A stretch of 64,000 nucleotides of DNA from Corynebacterium jeikeium. Its GTDB lineage: Bacteria > Actinomycetota > Actinomycetes > Mycobacteriales > Mycobacteriaceae. The stretch covers positions 186,001 to 250,000 of the forward strand of contig NZ_JFCQ01000001.1 of NCBI RefSeq assembly GCF_000738265.1, given 5' to 3'. The position numbers and the translations under genes were made by a program. Shown one piece after another: positions 52,759-62,011 of this stretch. How positions within the stretch are numbered: position 1 is the stretch's first letter; every line of letters begins with the position of its first letter. The notes below the pieces were generated by a model. That model searched no databases. It saw nothing but the letters and a program-made list of their open reading frames with translations, and had not been told where the DNA came from.

Positions 52759-53112
52759 ATGAGTGACGCTAATCCGAGTACCAAGTCCGGGCCACCCATG
52801 AAGCCCGCCACGGCAGCCAAGAAGCTGGGGATCTACCTTCCCGCTACTCCGCAGGAGTTTCAAGACACACCCCTGAGCCACGAGCAGTTCGTGGAGTTGC
52901 AGAAGAACCCGCCCGAGTGGCTGCAGACTCTGCGCCGCGAAGGGCCACACCCACGCCCGGAGGTGGCGCGGAAGTTGGGCATTAGCATCACGTCTTTGAA
53001 GGCTAACGATATGGATAAGCCGCTCACCACGGCGGACATCAAGGAGCTACTGGAAAAGCAGCCCGAGTGGCTGCGGGAGGCTCGGAATAAGCTGGCGACC
53101 GAGCGGACGTAG
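52759..53112 (+). CDS. DUF5997 family protein
   Basis: 117 residues with the family hallmark KPATAAKKLGIYLPATPQEFQ and a repeated helix pair (LQKNPPEWLQTLRREGPHP and LLEKQPEWLREARNKL). Function unknown. TAGAAT at 52746-52751 ends 7 bp before ATG 52759, so a leaderless start is likely. The pairing with a LysR-domain gene on the other strand suggests a functional link. Confidence 0.8.
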   Translation: MSDANPSTKSGPPMKPATAAKKLGIYLPATPQEFQDTPLSHEQFVELQKNPPEWLQTLRREGPHPRPEVARKLGISITSLKANDMDKPLTTADIKELLEKQPEWLREARNKLATERT

Positions 53113-53130
53113 ACGCCAGCGTCATTAAGA

Positions 53131-53176
53131 GAAAGGCGGGGATGAGCCCGATACATCGAACCCTTCCCCGCCTTTC
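53131..53176. terminator. Bidirectional hairpin after DUF5997
   Basis: An 11-bp perfect stem, GAAAGGCGGGG and its complement, with a 24-nt loop, 18 bp past the stop. It lacks a long T run. Confidence 0.55.
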
Positions 53177-53840
53177 AGCTTTATGTAGTTTCCAATGGTG
53201 ACGAGCCATTAAAAACCCTTCGCCCGATATAGCGGCCAGGTGACGAGTCTGGCGCCATACGTTGGCCGGACGAAACAACCACAACACTCGGGGTGAAGAA
53301 GTGTCTACCGGCACCTACGCACTTCGGGGAGAAGAGAGAAAACCCTTAACGCGTAAGTGTCTGCGCCGGCAGCTTTGAACTCCTTCGCGAGCATTGCAAC
53401 ATATTCCACAACTGCAGTGCGCCTCAGGTGACTAGCCTGCGACACATCTGCGAGGTTAGCCAAGCCTCACCTGAGTTGTCAATACTTTTGCAACATCTTT
53501 GTTGTTTAAATAAATGACCAGGGTTTTTGCAGAACTTTGAGATACCCCAATCCAGGTGGGGGTAGTTAGCGCCACCAAGCAAGACGACAGCGCTAAAGCA
53601 TCGGTGTATTTTCGCCCGCGATCTGGGGGATTTCTTGTACTTCTACACCTAAAAGATGCTATTCTCATAAGCAATGCAGAGATGCACGTCACACTGCTGG
53701 CGTAATATCGAACTGCGACACAAGAAATCTCAATAGCCGACGTTGGCGCTTCGAGAATTGGTCAGATTTACACGCGGGGTTTAAAGGCCTTCGCGCTGGC
53801 CAGCGCACGAATCGCCACCGTCTTGGTTTGAAAGGAACCC
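53177..53840. other. 660-bp gene-free gap upstream of fadE
   Basis: No plausible gene. It contains a DtxR-like box (53451-53469), an inverted pair CTCAGGTG/CACCTGAG (53423-53430 and 53466-53473) around it, and an AAGTGTCT word repeated near 53300 and 53361. The remainder presumably holds the promoter of the next gene. Confidence 0.5.
53451..53469. promoter_or_regulatory. Possible DtxR/iron box
   Basis: CGAGGTTAGCCAAGCCTCA matches 14 of 19 positions of the corynebacterial DtxR consensus TTAGGTTAGCCTAACCTAA, including the central GGTTAGCC. The nearest gene start is 370 bp away, so the target is unclear. Confidence 0.35.
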
Positions 53841-55016
53841 ATGAAGAACTTCCTGCCACGCAACATTTTCGAAGAAGAGCACAACATGTTCCGCGAGGCC
53901 TGCGCGGACTTCGTGAAGGCCGAGATCGCCCCGAACGTTGACCGCTGGCACGAGCAGGGCTACTGCGACCGTGAGATGTACCAGAAGGCCGGCCAGCAGG
54001 GCCTGCTGGGCATGATGGCTCCGGAGCAGTTCGGCGGCGGCGGAATGGAGAACGACTACCGCTTCAACGCTGTGCTGACCGAGGAGCTGGCAAAGGCTGA
54101 CTCCGGTTCCGTGATCGTGGGCATCCAGACCATCAACGACCTGGTCATCCCCTACCTGCAGCGCTTCGGCAACGACGAGCAGAAGGAGCGTTTCCTGAAG
54201 CCGCTGTGTGCTGGTGAGAAGATCGCCGCACTGGCAATGACCGAGCCGGGCGCAGGTGCTGACCTGGCTGGCATCCGCACCTTCGCCAAGAAGGACGAGA
54301 ACGGCGACTACATCGTCAACGGTGCGAAGACCTTCATCTCCAACGGTGTTCAGGCTGACTTCACCCTGCTGGTCGTCGTGACCAACCCGGAGAAGGGTCG
54401 CGCTGGCGTTTCCATGCTGATCGTCGAGGACGGCATGGAGGGCTACACCAAGACCGGCCCGCTGAAGAAGGTCGGCCTGAAGTCCCAGGACACTGCCGAG
54501 CTGTCCTTCGAGGACACCCGCGTTCCGAAGGAGAACCTGCTGGGCGAAGAGGGCGCTGCCTTCGGCTACCTGCGCACCAACCTGGCTCAGGAGCGTCTGT
54601 CCATCGCCGTGGGCTCCATCGCTACCTCCCGCCGCGCATTCGACCTGGTTTACAAGCACTCTCAGGATCGCAAGACCTTCGGTCAGCGCCTGATCGACCA
54701 CCAGGCTTACCGCTGGGAGCTGGCCAAGATGGCTACCAACATCCAGACCTCCCAGTCCTTCGTTGATGCCTGCATCATGGAGAAGGTTAACGGCACCCTG
54801 GACGAGGTCACCGGCGCGATGGCTAAGTACCAGACCACCGAGCTGCAGATCGAGGTTGTTAACGAGGCTCTGCAGCTGCACGGCGGCTACGGCTTCATGC
54901 TGGAGTACCCGATCTCCACGCACTACCTGGATTCCCGCGTGCAGCCGATCTACGGTGGCCCGAACGAGATCATGATCGAGATCATCTCTCGTCGCCTGGC
55001 CAAGGGCGAGAAGTAA
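53841..55016 (+). CDS. Acyl-CoA dehydrogenase, long-chain (LCAD) type
   Basis: 391 residues. FAD-dependent dehydrogenation of long-chain acyl-CoA. It carries LALTEPGAGAD-like AMTEPGAGADLAGI, GAKTFISNGVQADF, DRKTFGQRLIDHQAYRWELA and LHGGYGFMLEYPIS. The usual YEG base position reads IYGGPNEIM, so the canonical C-terminal Glu is replaced. In the LCAD/isovaleryl group the base comes from an earlier helix instead, here probably the Glu in NLAQERLSIA. Codon bias is strong, so expression is high. The preceding bases AAAGGAACCC are a good ribosome-binding site. Confidence 0.9.
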   Translation: MKNFLPRNIFEEEHNMFREACADFVKAEIAPNVDRWHEQGYCDREMYQKAGQQGLLGMMAPEQFGGGGMENDYRFNAVLTEELAKADSGSVIVGIQTINDLVIPYLQRFGNDEQKERFLKPLCAGEKIAALAMTEPGAGADLAGIRTFAKKDENGDYIVNGAKTFISNGVQADFTLLVVVTNPEKGRAGVSMLIVEDGMEGYTKTGPLKKVGLKSQDTAELSFEDTRVPKENLLGEEGAAFGYLRTNLAQERLSIAVGSIATSRRAFDLVYKHSQDRKTFGQRLIDHQAYRWELAKMATNIQTSQSFVDACIMEKVNGTLDEVTGAMAKYQTTELQIEVVNEALQLHGGYGFMLEYPISTHYLDSRVQPIYGGPNEIMIEIISRRLAKGEK

Positions 55017-55034
55017 GGTTTAGCCCCTAAGCCC

Positions 55035-55835
55035 CTACTCCCCCTTAAACTGCGGTGGTCGCTTTCCTACGAAAGCGGCCACCGCTTCGCTATGGTCGGC
55101 GGTGTTAAACAGACGCAGCTGTGCCTCTGCCTCCGCCGCTGCGGCCTCGTTGATGGCTGCAGCGTTCTTCACCAGCGCCTTCATTTCCTTGTATGCCGCA
55201 GTCGGGCCACCGGCAAAAGACGCGGCTAGCTTCTCTGTCGCCGCCTCCAGCTCTGTGGGCTCCACCAGGTTCTCCACCAGCCCCAGTTCGAATGCTTCCT
55301 CGGCGGGCACCTTGCGATCCATCAGCAGCAACTGCAGCGCCTTCGCACGCCCCACGCAATCCACTAGGGTCTTCGACAGCCCGGAATCTGCCGCCAGCCC
55401 CACGCCGGTAAATGCGCCCTTGAAGGACGCAGCCGTGGACATCACGCGGAAGTCGCACGCCATCGCCAAACCCCAGCCAGCGCCCGCTGCCGGCCCCTGC
55501 AGCGCGGCGATCGTCGGCACGCTGATCCCGGCGAGCAACTCAACCATCGGGTTGTACTCCTCCACCACCTTTTCCATCCCCGTGCGGTTCTGTGTATCCT
55601 GCAGCTGTTCCTTGAGGTCCTGCCCAGAGCAGAATGCCTTGCCAGCCGCACGCAGGACGACGGCGCGCACTGCGGAGCCGAGTTCCTGCGAGTCTTTCTG
55701 TGCATTCCGGAACGCGTCGATCAACGCCAGGCGCAGCGCCTTGTCCAGGGAGTTGTATGCCTCTGGCCGGTTGATGGTGATGTAACGTACGCCGGCCTTG
55801 TCTTCGACCAGCACAAGATTGTTGTTTTCGCTCAT
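55035..55835 (-). CDS. Enoyl-CoA hydratase/isomerase family protein
   Basis: 266 residues of the crotonase fold. It has the N-terminal YITINRPEAYNSLD, the first oxyanion segment FCSGQDLKE and the second ALQGPAAGAGWGLAMACDFRVM. The residue corresponding to the first catalytic Glu of hydratases is not obvious here (TGVGLAADSGLSKTL carries Asp), which resembles PaaG/PaaB-type isomerases more than classical hydratases. It likely acts in fatty-acid or aromatic acyl-CoA breakdown. Convergent with the LCAD-type gene. ATG 55835 (MSENNN) chosen. Confidence 0.85.
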   Translation of the reverse strand: MSENNNLVLVEDKAGVRYITINRPEAYNSLDKALRLALIDAFRNAQKDSQELGSAVRAVVLRAAGKAFCSGQDLKEQLQDTQNRTGMEKVVEEYNPMVELLAGISVPTIAALQGPAAGAGWGLAMACDFRVMSTAASFKGAFTGVGLAADSGLSKTLVDCVGRAKALQLLLMDRKVPAEEAFELGLVENLVEPTELEAATEKLAASFAGGPTAAYKEMKALVKNAAAINEAAAAEAEAQLRLFNTADHSEAVAAFVGKRPPQFKGE

Positions 55836-55927
55836 GTTCTTCACGCTACGTGGCGTGGCCGCAGAGCGCCGTCTTTTCTGGCGGTTTTCTCTATGGACGC
55901 CCCCTCGCGCCCCCGCTCCCCCTCATG

Positions 55928-55943
55928 CCCCGCCGAAGCGGGG
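55928..55943 (-). terminator. UUCG-capped hairpin after pncA
   Basis: On the reverse strand it reads CCCCGC-TTCG-GCGGGG: a 6-bp GC stem with an ultra-stable UUCG loop, 6 bp past the pncA stop. No T run follows, so it may be a stabilising 3' end rather than a classic terminator. Confidence 0.5.
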
Positions 55944-55948
55944 GATGA

Positions 55949-56572
55949 CTAGCGTGGTTGGGCGATGACCTCAGCGCCAGCTGCCCTGAGGGCGTCCAAA
56001 GCCTTAGCTGCACCATCCTCGCTGACGGCAGAGCAGAGCTCTTCCACCACAGTCACGCCGAAGCCAGCCTTCAGGGCATCTTCGGCGGTGGCGCGCACAC
56101 AGAAGTCGGTGGCGATGCCGACGATGGTGACATGCTCGATTTCTAACGAATTCAGCCACTGCTTCAGCGTTTGCTCTTCCCGCGCCAGGTGGCCTTCAAA
56201 GCCGGAGTAGGCAGCGGTGTATTCACCCTTGTGGAACCAGACGTCCACGAGCTCGGGGTTGAGTTCGCCACAGACCTGCGCACCGTGGGTATCGGCCACG
56301 CAGTGCACCGGCCAGGTATTTTCGTAGTCCGGCGCCTCCCCTTCGGGTGCGAAATGCCCCTGGGGGTTGATGTGCCAATCCATTGTGCCGGCGATCAGAG
56401 GGCGGGAGTTGATCTCTGCGCCCTCTTCCGCGTCGGCGCCCACTACCTCGCGCAACCAGGCATTAATCCCCCGCGCGACCTCAACACCGCGGGCGGTGCC
56501 CAAAGAACCGTCGACGAAATCGTTTTGAACATCAACGACGATGATTGCTTCGCGCGAGTGGGTGCTGACCAT
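55949..56572 (-). CDS. pncA: Nicotinamidase / isochorismatase family (PncA)
   Basis: 207 residues. Converts nicotinamide to nicotinate for NAD salvage. Catalytic triad Asp in IIVVDVQNDFVDGSL, Lys in WFHKGEYTAAYSGF and Cys in GIATDFCVRATA. Metal site TMDWHINPQGHF. This class also activates the drug pyrazinamide in mycobacteria. ATG 56572 has AGGAGA about 10 nt upstream; upstream in-frame ATG (56608) would add 12 non-family residues. Confidence 0.9.
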   Translation of the reverse strand: MVSTHSREAIIVVDVQNDFVDGSLGTARGVEVARGINAWLREVVGADAEEGAEINSRPLIAGTMDWHINPQGHFAPEGEAPDYENTWPVHCVADTHGAQVCGELNPELVDVWFHKGEYTAAYSGFEGHLAREEQTLKQWLNSLEIEHVTIVGIATDFCVRATAEDALKAGFGVTVVEELCSAVSEDGAAKALDALRAAGAEVIAQPR

Positions 56573-56664
56573 TTCTCGAATCTCTCCTACTTCCCCAATA
56601 GGGTTCACCCCGACAAGGACTACCCCAGCAAGGACTAGCCCGGCGGGATTTAACCCAACGGGAA

Positions 56665-57975
56665 TTAAACCAGCTTCCAGTCTTCCAGACCGTCGTACAG
56701 CGGGAAGTCCGCAGCGATCTTGTCCACGCGGGTGCGCAGGGCGGAAACGTCGGCGTTACCGGCCAGAGCCGTACCGATGATGTCCGCAACCTCGGTGAAG
56801 GCCGCGGAATCCAGGCCACGGGAAGCCAGCGCGGAGGTACCGATGCGCAGGCCGGAGGTAACCATCGGCGGGCGCGGGTCGAACGGCACAGCATTGCGGT
56901 TGACGGTGATGCCAACCTCGTGCAGGAGATCCTCACCCTGCTGGCCGTCCAGCTGGGAGTTACGCAGGTCGACCAGTACTAGGTGGACGTCGGTGCCGCC
57001 GGTGAGAACCTGTACGCCAGCGTCCTTCGTATCCTGTGCGTTCAGACGCTCAGCGAGGATCTTGGCGCCTTCAAGGGTGCGCTGCTGACGGTCGCGGAAC
57101 TCGTCAGTCTGGGCCACCTTCATGGCCACTGCCTTCGCGGCCACGGCGTGCATCAGCGGTCCGCCCTGCTGCCCCGGGAATACGGAGGAGTTCAGCTTCT
57201 TGGCGTACTCCTGCTTGGCCAGGATCATGCCGGAGCGCGGGCCACCCAGCGTCTTGTGAACGGTGGTAGAGACAACATCGGCGTGCGGAACTGGCGACGG
57301 GTGCAGGTCAGCGGCAACCAGGCCAGCGAAGTGAGCCATGTCCACCCAGAGCTTCGCCCCAACCTCGTCGGCAATGGACTTGAAGGCAGCAAAGTCCTGG
57401 TGACGCGGGTACGCGGACCAGCCGGCAATCAGCACCTGCGGCTTTTCGGCAATGGCCTGCTCGCGGATCTTATCCATATCCAGGCGGAAGGTCTCCGGAT
57501 CCACCTCGTAGGCAGCAACCTCGTAGAGCTTGCCGGAGAAGTTCAGGTGCATACCGTGGGTCAGGTGGCCACCGTGCGCCAGGGACAGGCCCATGATCTT
57601 GTCGCCCGGGTTAGCCAGAGCCATCAGCACCGCAGCGTTGGCCTGTGCACCCGCGTGCGGCTGCACGTTGGCAAACTCCGCACCGAAGACCTGCTTAGCG
57701 CGGTCGCGCGCCAGATCCTCAATCACATCCACGTGCTCGCAGCCACCGTAGTAACGGCGCCCCGGGTAGCCTTCGGCGTACTTGTTGGTCAGCACCGAAC
57801 CCTGAGCCTGCAGCACTGCACGGGGAACAAAGTTCTCCGAAGCGATCATTTCCAGAGTCGTACGCTGGCGGCGCAGCTCGCCCGCAATGGCCTCGGCGAC
57901 CTGCGGATCGAGTTCCGCCAGAGGAGTGTTGTGCTGTAGCGAGTTCTGAGTAGACGAATTCTGCGGAGAAGTCAC
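56665..57975 (-). CDS. glyA: Serine hydroxymethyltransferase
   Basis: 436 residues. PLP-dependent conversion of serine to glycine with formation of 5,10-methylene-tetrahydrofolate. Signature motifs: [28 protein letters not shown], the PLP lysine in [13 protein letters not shown] and the C-terminal [12 protein letters not shown] 57975 (MTSPQNSS) is taken as start because GGAAGG lies 11 nt upstream; TTG 57984 is the alternative. Codon use indicates high expression. Divergent from coaA. Confidence 0.94.
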   Translation of the reverse strand: MTSPQNSSTQNSLQHNTPLAELDPQVAEAIAGELRRQRTTLEMIASENFVPRAVLQAQGSVLTNKYAEGYPGRRYYGGCEHVDVIEDLARDRAKQVFGAEFANVQPHAGAQANAAVLMALANPGDKIMGLSLAHGGHLTHGMHLNFSGKLYEVAAYEVDPETFRLDMDKIREQAIAEKPQVLIAGWSAYPRHQDFAAFKSIADEVGAKLWVDMAHFAGLVAADLHPSPVPHADVVSTTVHKTLGGPRSGMILAKQEYAKKLNSSVFPGQQGGPLMHAVAAKAVAMKVAQTDEFRDRQQRTLEGAKILAERLNAQDTKDAGVQVLTGGTDVHLVLVDLRNSQLDGQQGEDLLHEVGITVNRNAVPFDPRPPMVTSGLRIGTSALASRGLDSAAFTEVADIIGTALAGNADVSALRTRVDKIAADFPLYDGLEDWKLV

Positions 57976-58007
57976 GTCGACCAAGGCCTTCCGTTGGGGA
58001 TGAAAGT

Positions 58008-58034
58008 TAGTTGCTTATCTGTAGTTGCTTATCT
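58008..58034. promoter_or_regulatory. Direct repeat in glyA promoter region
   Basis: TAGTTGCTTATCT occurs twice, at 58008-58020 and 58022-58034 (14-bp period). On the glyA strand this reads AGATAAGCAACTA. A direct repeat just upstream of the glyA start could be a regulator site. The binding protein is unknown. Confidence 0.4.
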
Positions 58035-58147
58035 ACCTCACCATCATAGCGAGTCCCCCAGACAAGCTAATCCACTGGTAATGGCAACGCTCGATATTTC
58101 CCCCATTCAATTTCACCTCGCCCCATTTTCGGGGCACAATAGGTGCT

Positions 58148-59065
58148 ATGACTTCCCCCAGCCCTTACATTGAGCTGGACCGTACTCAGTGGCGCACACT
58201 AAGAAAATCGATGCCCCAGGTCCTCACCGAAGACGAACTGGAACAGCTGCGCGGCATCGGCGACGAGATTGACCTGGAAGAAGTCTCCGAGGTCTATCTT
58301 CCACTGTCTCGCCTGATCTTCCTGCGCGTCGAGGCGCACAGGCGCCTGAATGCAGCGACGGAGACCTTCCTAGGCGAAGCAATGCCACAAATCCCCTACA
58401 TCATCGGCGTGTGCGGCTCCGTCGCCGTCGGCAAATCCACCACCGCCCGTGTGCTCCAGGTTCTACTGCAGCGCTGGGAGACCAACCCGCGCGTGGATCT
58501 GGTCACCACGGACGGCTTCCTGCTGCCCACCGCAGAGCTCGAGCGCCGCAAGCTCATGCACCGCAAGGGTTTCCCGGAATCCTACGACCAAGCCGCACTG
58601 CTCAGCTTCGTCACAAAGGTGAAATCCGGCACCCAAAAGGTTCAGGCTCCCGTGTATTCCCACGAGGCCTACGACCGCATCCCCGGGGAATCCATCACCG
58701 TCGACCGGCCAGATATCCTCATCGTCGAGGGCCTCAATGTCCTGCAGACTGGCCCGACCCTCATGGTCTCGGACCTCTTCGACTTTTCCGTCTACGTAGA
58801 TGCTCGCCGCGAGGACATCGAGGACTGGTACATCGACCGCTTCCTACGGCTCAAGAACACCGCGTTCAAAGATCCGAAGGCTCACTTCCACCACTTCGCT
58901 AATTTCAGCGATGAAGAAGCCACGCTGGTGGCACGGGAAATCTGGCAGACCGTGAACTTGCCGAACTTGATGGAAAATATCCTCCCCACCCGGGTACGCG
59001 CCTCCCTCGTGCTACGCAAGGGGCCGGATCACCTGGTGCAAAAAGTGCGGATGCGCAAGATCTAG
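58148..59065 (+). CDS. coaA: Pantothenate kinase, type I
   Basis: 305 residues. First step of coenzyme A synthesis. P-loop [17 protein letters not shown], then [22 protein letters not shown] and the C-terminal [21 protein letters not shown], all typical of bacterial type I PanK. The message may be leaderless (no clear ribosome-binding site before ATG). Convergent with the prenyl transferase gene. CoA demand would be high in a fatty-acid-degrading organism. Confidence 0.94.
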   Translation: MTSPSPYIELDRTQWRTLRKSMPQVLTEDELEQLRGIGDEIDLEEVSEVYLPLSRLIFLRVEAHRRLNAATETFLGEAMPQIPYIIGVCGSVAVGKSTTARVLQVLLQRWETNPRVDLVTTDGFLLPTAELERRKLMHRKGFPESYDQAALLSFVTKVKSGTQKVQAPVYSHEAYDRIPGESITVDRPDILIVEGLNVLQTGPTLMVSDLFDFSVYVDARREDIEDWYIDRFLRLKNTAFKDPKAHFHHFANFSDEEATLVAREIWQTVNLPNLMENILPTRVRASLVLRKGPDHLVQKVRMRKI

Positions 59066-59112
59066 CGCGCGCACCTACGCCCACACGCCCTTACGCCCTA
59101 AGCCCTTAGCCC

Positions 59113-59883
59113 TTACAGGCCGAAGCGCCGGTGCCGCTGCGAATAATCACGCAGGGCGCGCAGGAAGTCCACGCGGCGGAACGCCGGCCAATAGGTATCC
59201 GTAAACCAAATCTCCGAATACGCGGACTGCCACAACAGGAACCCGGACAGTCGCTGCTCCCCCGACGTGCGAATCACCAAATCCGGATCCGGCTGGCCGG
59301 AAGTGTACATGTGATCTCCCAGCGCCTCTGCGGTGATCGCCTCCGCCATGTCCTCGGGCGCGGTGCCCTGTTCTGCTAGCTCTGCCACGAGGGTCTGCAC
59401 CGCATCCACGATCTCCTGGCGCCCTCCGTAGCCCACGGCGACGTTCACCCGCACGCCCGTGTGGTCATCCGTCTTGGCCTGGTTTTCTTCCAGGCGAACG
59501 CGTAGCTGCTCCGGCAATAGTTCTAAGTGGCCAACGGTGCGTAGCTGGAACCCGGCGTCCGAATCTGCCAATTCCTCAGCAACATCGCCAATAATGCTGC
59601 ACAGCAACGACAGCTCCTCTTTGGAGCGCTTCAAGTTTTCGGTGCTGAGCAGGTAGACCGTGACGGTCTCAATCCCTAGCTCATCGCACCAACCGCACAT
59701 TTCCGCGATCTTCTTCGCACCTACGCGGTGGCCGTGCGACACATCCGTGAACCCGTTTTCGCGTGCCCAGCGCCGGTTACCGTCGGCCATGATGGCAATG
59801 TGCTTCGGCCGCGGTTTATCACGCAGCGAGCGCGCCAGGCTCGCCTCATATGCCGGGTAGAGCAGTTGGGGGATGCGGTTCAC
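59113..59883 (-). CDS. cis-prenyl diphosphate synthase (Rv1086-type Z-FPP synthase)
   Basis: 256 residues of the UppS superfamily: HIAIMADGNRRWARENGF (catalytic Asp, P-loop-like), YLLSTENLKR, and the C-terminal DLVIRTSGEQRLSGFLLWQSAYSEIWF. Actinobacteria carry two such enzymes. Position next to coaA/mca matches the short-chain omega,E,Z-farnesyl diphosphate synthase Rv1086 of M. tuberculosis, which feeds decaprenyl phosphate synthesis, so that role is preferred over long-chain UppS. GTG 59883 is chosen because upstream in-frame residues are Arg-rich and not family-like. Confidence 0.85.
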   Translation of the reverse strand: MNRIPQLLYPAYEASLARSLRDKPRPKHIAIMADGNRRWARENGFTDVSHGHRVGAKKIAEMCGWCDELGIETVTVYLLSTENLKRSKEELSLLCSIIGDVAEELADSDAGFQLRTVGHLELLPEQLRVRLEENQAKTDDHTGVRVNVAVGYGGRQEIVDAVQTLVAELAEQGTAPEDMAEAITAEALGDHMYTSGQPDPDLVIRTSGEQRLSGFLLWQSAYSEIWFTDTYWPAFRRVDFLRALRDYSQRHRRFGL

Positions 59884-59893
59884 AGTTTTGATC

Positions 59894-60340
59894 CTACTGC
59901 TTCGGCGGTTCTTCGCTGTTTGCGTCCGGCGTGGTGTTCTTCTTGGCGCCCTTCTTATCGACGCCCTCAGCCCGCGCCCGCTCAGCGTCAATAGCGGCGG
60001 GGCCAGTCAGCGTGCCGGAGGCGGGAAGGAAACGCTCGTCGGTCTGGGGAACCTCGGTGCGAGCGAACATGGATCGCTTGCCCGCAGTGTCGTCGAATCC
60101 CTCGGCCTTCATCGCCGCCTCGAGCTTTTCCGTATCGAAGAGGTCAATTCCCCGGGCATCTGCGAAGGCCCGGCGGCGCTCTAGCCGACGAATGCGCTTG
60201 TTCATGGCGAAGCCAATAAGCAACACAACCAGCAGCAGAATGACGATCACGAACAGGCCGATGGGTGCGGCCTTGCCGAACTCGGCGCCCTTCGGGCCGG
60301 TGCGCTCGGCCTGCGCCAGGATCCAGGTGGCGGTGTTCAT
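59894..60340 (-). CDS. Single-pass membrane protein beside mca
   Basis: 148 residues. One N-terminal helix (IGLFVIVILLLVVLLIGFAM, residues ~27-46) followed by basic RIRRLERRRAFADARGIDLFD and a Lys/Pro/Ala-rich tail. A similar small membrane protein occurs beside mca in mycobacteria (Rv1083, from memory). Function unknown. It is downstream of mca on the same strand by 63 bp and upstream of the prenyl transferase by 10 bp, so the three may form one transcript. Confidence 0.75.
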   Translation of the reverse strand: MNTATWILAQAERTGPKGAEFGKAAPIGLFVIVILLLVVLLIGFAMNKRIRRLERRRAFADARGIDLFDTEKLEAAMKAEGFDDTAGKRSMFARTEVPQTDERFLPASGTLTGPAAIDAERARAEGVDKKGAKKNTTPDANSEEPPKQ

Positions 60341-60403
60341 CGCGGGAAACTCCTTCTATTCTTTGCCCATTAACTGTAGTTTGTTCGCCGTCAGCGGGGA
60401 AAC

Positions 60404-61333
60404 TTAGACATCGCTGTGGCCTGTGCACGACTCGGCATCAAGACCTGCGAACAAATCCGTTTCCGGCAGCTCGCTGTGCACCCGCGACTGCGCGAGCTCG
60501 AACTCCTCGGTCGGCCAGATCATCTGCTGCAGATCCGTGTCCGCCAGGAAGAACGCTCCATTGGGGTCGATCTGGGTGCGGTGCGCGCGCAGCGCATCGT
60601 CGCGGCGGGGGAACCACTCGCCGACATTGACCCTGGTAGTTACGCGGGAGAAGATGTCCGGCAGCTGCTTCCACATCTCCAGGTGCTGCAGGACGTGCTC
60701 TGGCAGGCGCACTCCCCGCTCATACATGGCGGTGGCCAGGTCCTCGAAGCGTTGACGGATGAAGCCGTGGGTGTAGTACAGTTTCTTCACTTCCCACGGT
60801 TCCCCCAGCTCGGGGTGGTAATCGGGGTCGCCTGCAGCCTCCCAGGCACGCTTGGATACAGCATGCACCTTGATGTGATCCGGGTGCGGGTAGCCACCGT
60901 ACTCGTCGTAGGTGATGATCACGTGCGGGCGGAACTCCCGCACTACCCGCACGACGTTCTGCGTGACTTCTTCCGTATCTTCCAAGGCAAAGCAGCCCTC
61001 CGGCAACGGTGGCTTTGGGTCCCCCTCTGGCAATCCGGAGTCGACATAGCCCAGCCATTCGTGTTCCACGCCCAGAATGGAGGCCGCCTGCGCCATCTCC
61101 TCGCGGCGAACCTCAATCATCTCGCCGATCCCCTGTTCAGCCAGCTGCTGCATCTCCGGGTTCAGAATGTCCCCGCGCTCCCCGCCCGTGCAGGTCAGCA
61201 CCTTGACCCGGTGGCCCTCGTCAACATAGCGAGCCATGGTGGCCGCACCCTTGCTGGACTCGTCGTCCGGGTGCGCGTGGATCGCCAACAGGCGATAACA
61301 CGGGGTGTCTGCGGAAGATGTCTTTTCACTCAC
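60404..61333 (-). CDS. mca: Mycothiol S-conjugate amidase
   Basis: 309 residues. Zinc amidase of the LmbE/PIG-L fold that cleaves mycothiol S-conjugates during detoxification of electrophiles and drugs. Zinc-binding [20 protein letters not shown], and [13 protein letters not shown] with the third ligand His. It differs from MshB by length and the typical Mca segment [18 protein letters not shown] 61333 (MSEKTSSAD) is used as start because residues before it have no homology character. Divergent from DUF4307. Confidence 0.9.
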   Translation of the reverse strand: MSEKTSSADTPCYRLLAIHAHPDDESSKGAATMARYVDEGHRVKVLTCTGGERGDILNPEMQQLAEQGIGEMIEVRREEMAQAASILGVEHEWLGYVDSGLPEGDPKPPLPEGCFALEDTEEVTQNVVRVVREFRPHVIITYDEYGGYPHPDHIKVHAVSKRAWEAAGDPDYHPELGEPWEVKKLYYTHGFIRQRFEDLATAMYERGVRLPEHVLQHLEMWKQLPDIFSRVTTRVNVGEWFPRRDDALRAHRTQIDPNGAFFLADTDLQQMIWPTEEFELAQSRVHSELPETDLFAGLDAESCTGHSDV

Positions 61334-61443
61334 GTCAATACAATCTACTAGCCAACCTCGCCCTTCCCAATAGAGCCACCAGCGCAAAACGGGCCGGGGA
61401 CGAAGGCGTCATTAAGAATAGGGTGGGCTAGACTAGAGGCATC

Positions 61444-61881
61444 ATGAAGGCGGCAAGAAACAGCACCCAAGAAGAGCGCTACGGCACAACGCGCAACCAG
61501 AAGTTCTCCGGAAAGATCGTCGTGGTGATTCTGGCGCTCATCCTGGCCGGGACGCTGAGCTACGCGGTGACGCAGTTCATGCGCACATCCGATGCCGACG
61601 TGACGGCGCAGGAATCTGGCGGCAAGATCGTGTCGGATAACCGCATGACCATGAGCATCGACGTCACCCGCAAAGACCCCGCGAAAGCCGCGTACTGCAT
61701 CGTCACCGCGCTGGACTACGACAAGAACGAGGTCGGCCGCCGCGAATTTGTGATTCCCGCCGGGGGCGAAGAAGTCACGCGCTTCAACGTCGACATCCCC
61801 ACCCGCGAGCGCGGCTATGCAGCCACTGCCTATGGCTGCTCCAGCACTCTGCCGCCGCACCTCAACGCGGACGGTAGCTAA
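61444..61881 (+). CDS. DUF4307 membrane protein
   Basis: 145 residues. ERYGTTRNQKFSGKIVVVILALILAGTLSYAV contains the single membrane helix (~residues 24-43) and the family-typical YG motif before it. The outer domain reads YCIVTALDYDKNEVGRREFVIPAG, with a second Cys near the C-terminus (YGCSSTLP) that may pair with the first. Function unknown; conserved between mca and greA in mycolata. AGAGG precedes the ATG. Confidence 0.85.
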   Translation: MKAARNSTQEERYGTTRNQKFSGKIVVVILALILAGTLSYAVTQFMRTSDADVTAQESGGKIVSDNRMTMSIDVTRKDPAKAAYCIVTALDYDKNEVGRREFVIPAGGEEVTRFNVDIPTRERGYAATAYGCSSTLPPHLNADGS

Positions 61882-62011
61882 AGCGCCACAGTTAGCGCCC
61901 TGGCACCTCGGCGCCGCACGTCTAGGTGCTAGACTTTGCACGCCTACTGATTAATCTTTTGACGCCCACGTGGATCACCGCGTGAACCCTCAACAAAGAC
62001 GGGAGAACCCA

